Origin: DATFLS01 sp964413425
Lineage (GTDB): Bacteria; Fidelibacterota; JAANXI01
Assembly (NCBI GenBank): GCA_964413425.1
Contig: CAYPST010000174.1
Location: 1-5,423 of the forward strand
Direction of reading: 5' to 3'
Length of the DNA: 5,423 bases
Part shown: positions 5,302 to 5,423 of the stretch, one piece after another
Layout of the letters: every line of letters starts with the position of its first letter
How positions within the stretch are numbered: position 1 is the stretch's first letter
Position numbers and translations under genes: made by a program
The notes under the pieces: model-generated
What the model was told of the DNA's origin: nothing
The model's input: only the letters and a program-made list of their open reading frames with translations
The model's database searches: none

Positions 5302-5423
5302 TGAGTCTATTTAGAGGACGCCTCGCCCCGAAGGGATGCTCCGAAGTCCCAGAAGGTCCAAGGGACTCCTTTGGAGGATCCCGTTGGGGGAGTCTCTTCG
5401 AGGCCTTCGGCAAAGAGATCCCT
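5302..5423 (-). repeat. Intergenic repeat, copy B (expanded form, cut by window edge), upstream of the ATPase gene
   Basis: Bases 5302-5339 match copy A (2690-2727) at 33 of 38 positions, and 5403-5422 match 2726-2745 exactly, with 63 extra bases between. The segment has nested inverted repeats: GCCTCG (5320-5325) with CGAGGC (5399-5404), GGGAT (5333-5337) with ATCCC (5378-5382), and AGTCCC (5345-5350) with GGGACT (5362-5367). It could form a long hairpin. It continues past the window, so its full length is unknown. It may be a dispersed intergenic repeat or a leader/regulatory element. Confidence 0.7.

Noticed and set aside
2690..5423. CRISPR repeats
   Set aside because: Only two copies exist about 2.6 kb apart with genes between them. 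There is no regular repeat-spacer pattern.

Overview
The window carries six same-strand (minus) protein genes, so transcription runs from high to low coordinates. It reads as a type IV pilus / type II secretion-like locus from a bacterium of roughly balanced base composition. I suspect a member of the FCB group (Bacteroidota, Calditrichota, Marinimicrobia or relatives). The clues are the secreted protein with a 'STVTFRLDLSDEI..IFNPEGD'-type N-terminus and a DUF4900-type PilX-like protein beginning 'MGRASLLLV'. This placement rests on remembered family patterns, not on a search.

Layout in order of transcription: (1) 5267-5423, upstream region holding one copy of an intergenic repeat, cut by the window edge. 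(2) 5266-3488, a PilB/GspE assembly ATPase with an N-terminal MshEN-type (possible c-di-GMP-binding) domain. (3) 3418-2912, a single cyclic-nucleotide-binding domain with a C-terminal coiled coil and no DNA-binding domain. (4) 2656-2911, a 256-base gap holding the second repeat copy. (5) 2652-2164, a PilV/MshD-like minor pilin-like protein. (6) 2163-2072, a short gap with two overlapping micro-ORFs. (7) 2071-1523, a PilW/MshO-like protein. (8) 1484-252, a PilX/MshP-like protein with a DUF4900-type passenger. (9) 250-1, the start of a secreted protein, cut by the window edge.

The order PilV-like, PilW-like, PilX-like, secreted protein matches the order of classical minor-pilin operons (pilV-pilW-pilX-pilY1, or mshD-mshO-mshP-mshQ). 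The first partial protein therefore sits where the tip/adhesin protein would be. All three pilin-like proteins begin directly with a hydrophobic segment and lack a recognisable prepilin leader (no G/A-FTLIE-type motif). The inferred scheme is an ATPase possibly gated by a nucleotide second messenger, a companion nucleotide sensor, and a set of pilin-like subunits plus a secreted protein. No platform protein (PilC/GspF), secretin, retraction ATPase, prepilin peptidase or major pilin is present in the window.

The most interesting non-coding signal is the repeat. Two homologous blocks (33 of 38 bases identical) lie in the same orientation and at almost the same distance (35 and 37 bases) upstream of two start codons, those of the ATPase and the PilV-like gene. 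They also show one paired base change inside a small palindrome. A perfect 10-bp stem-loop placed exactly over the stop codon of the PilW-like gene is a second signal worth checking.
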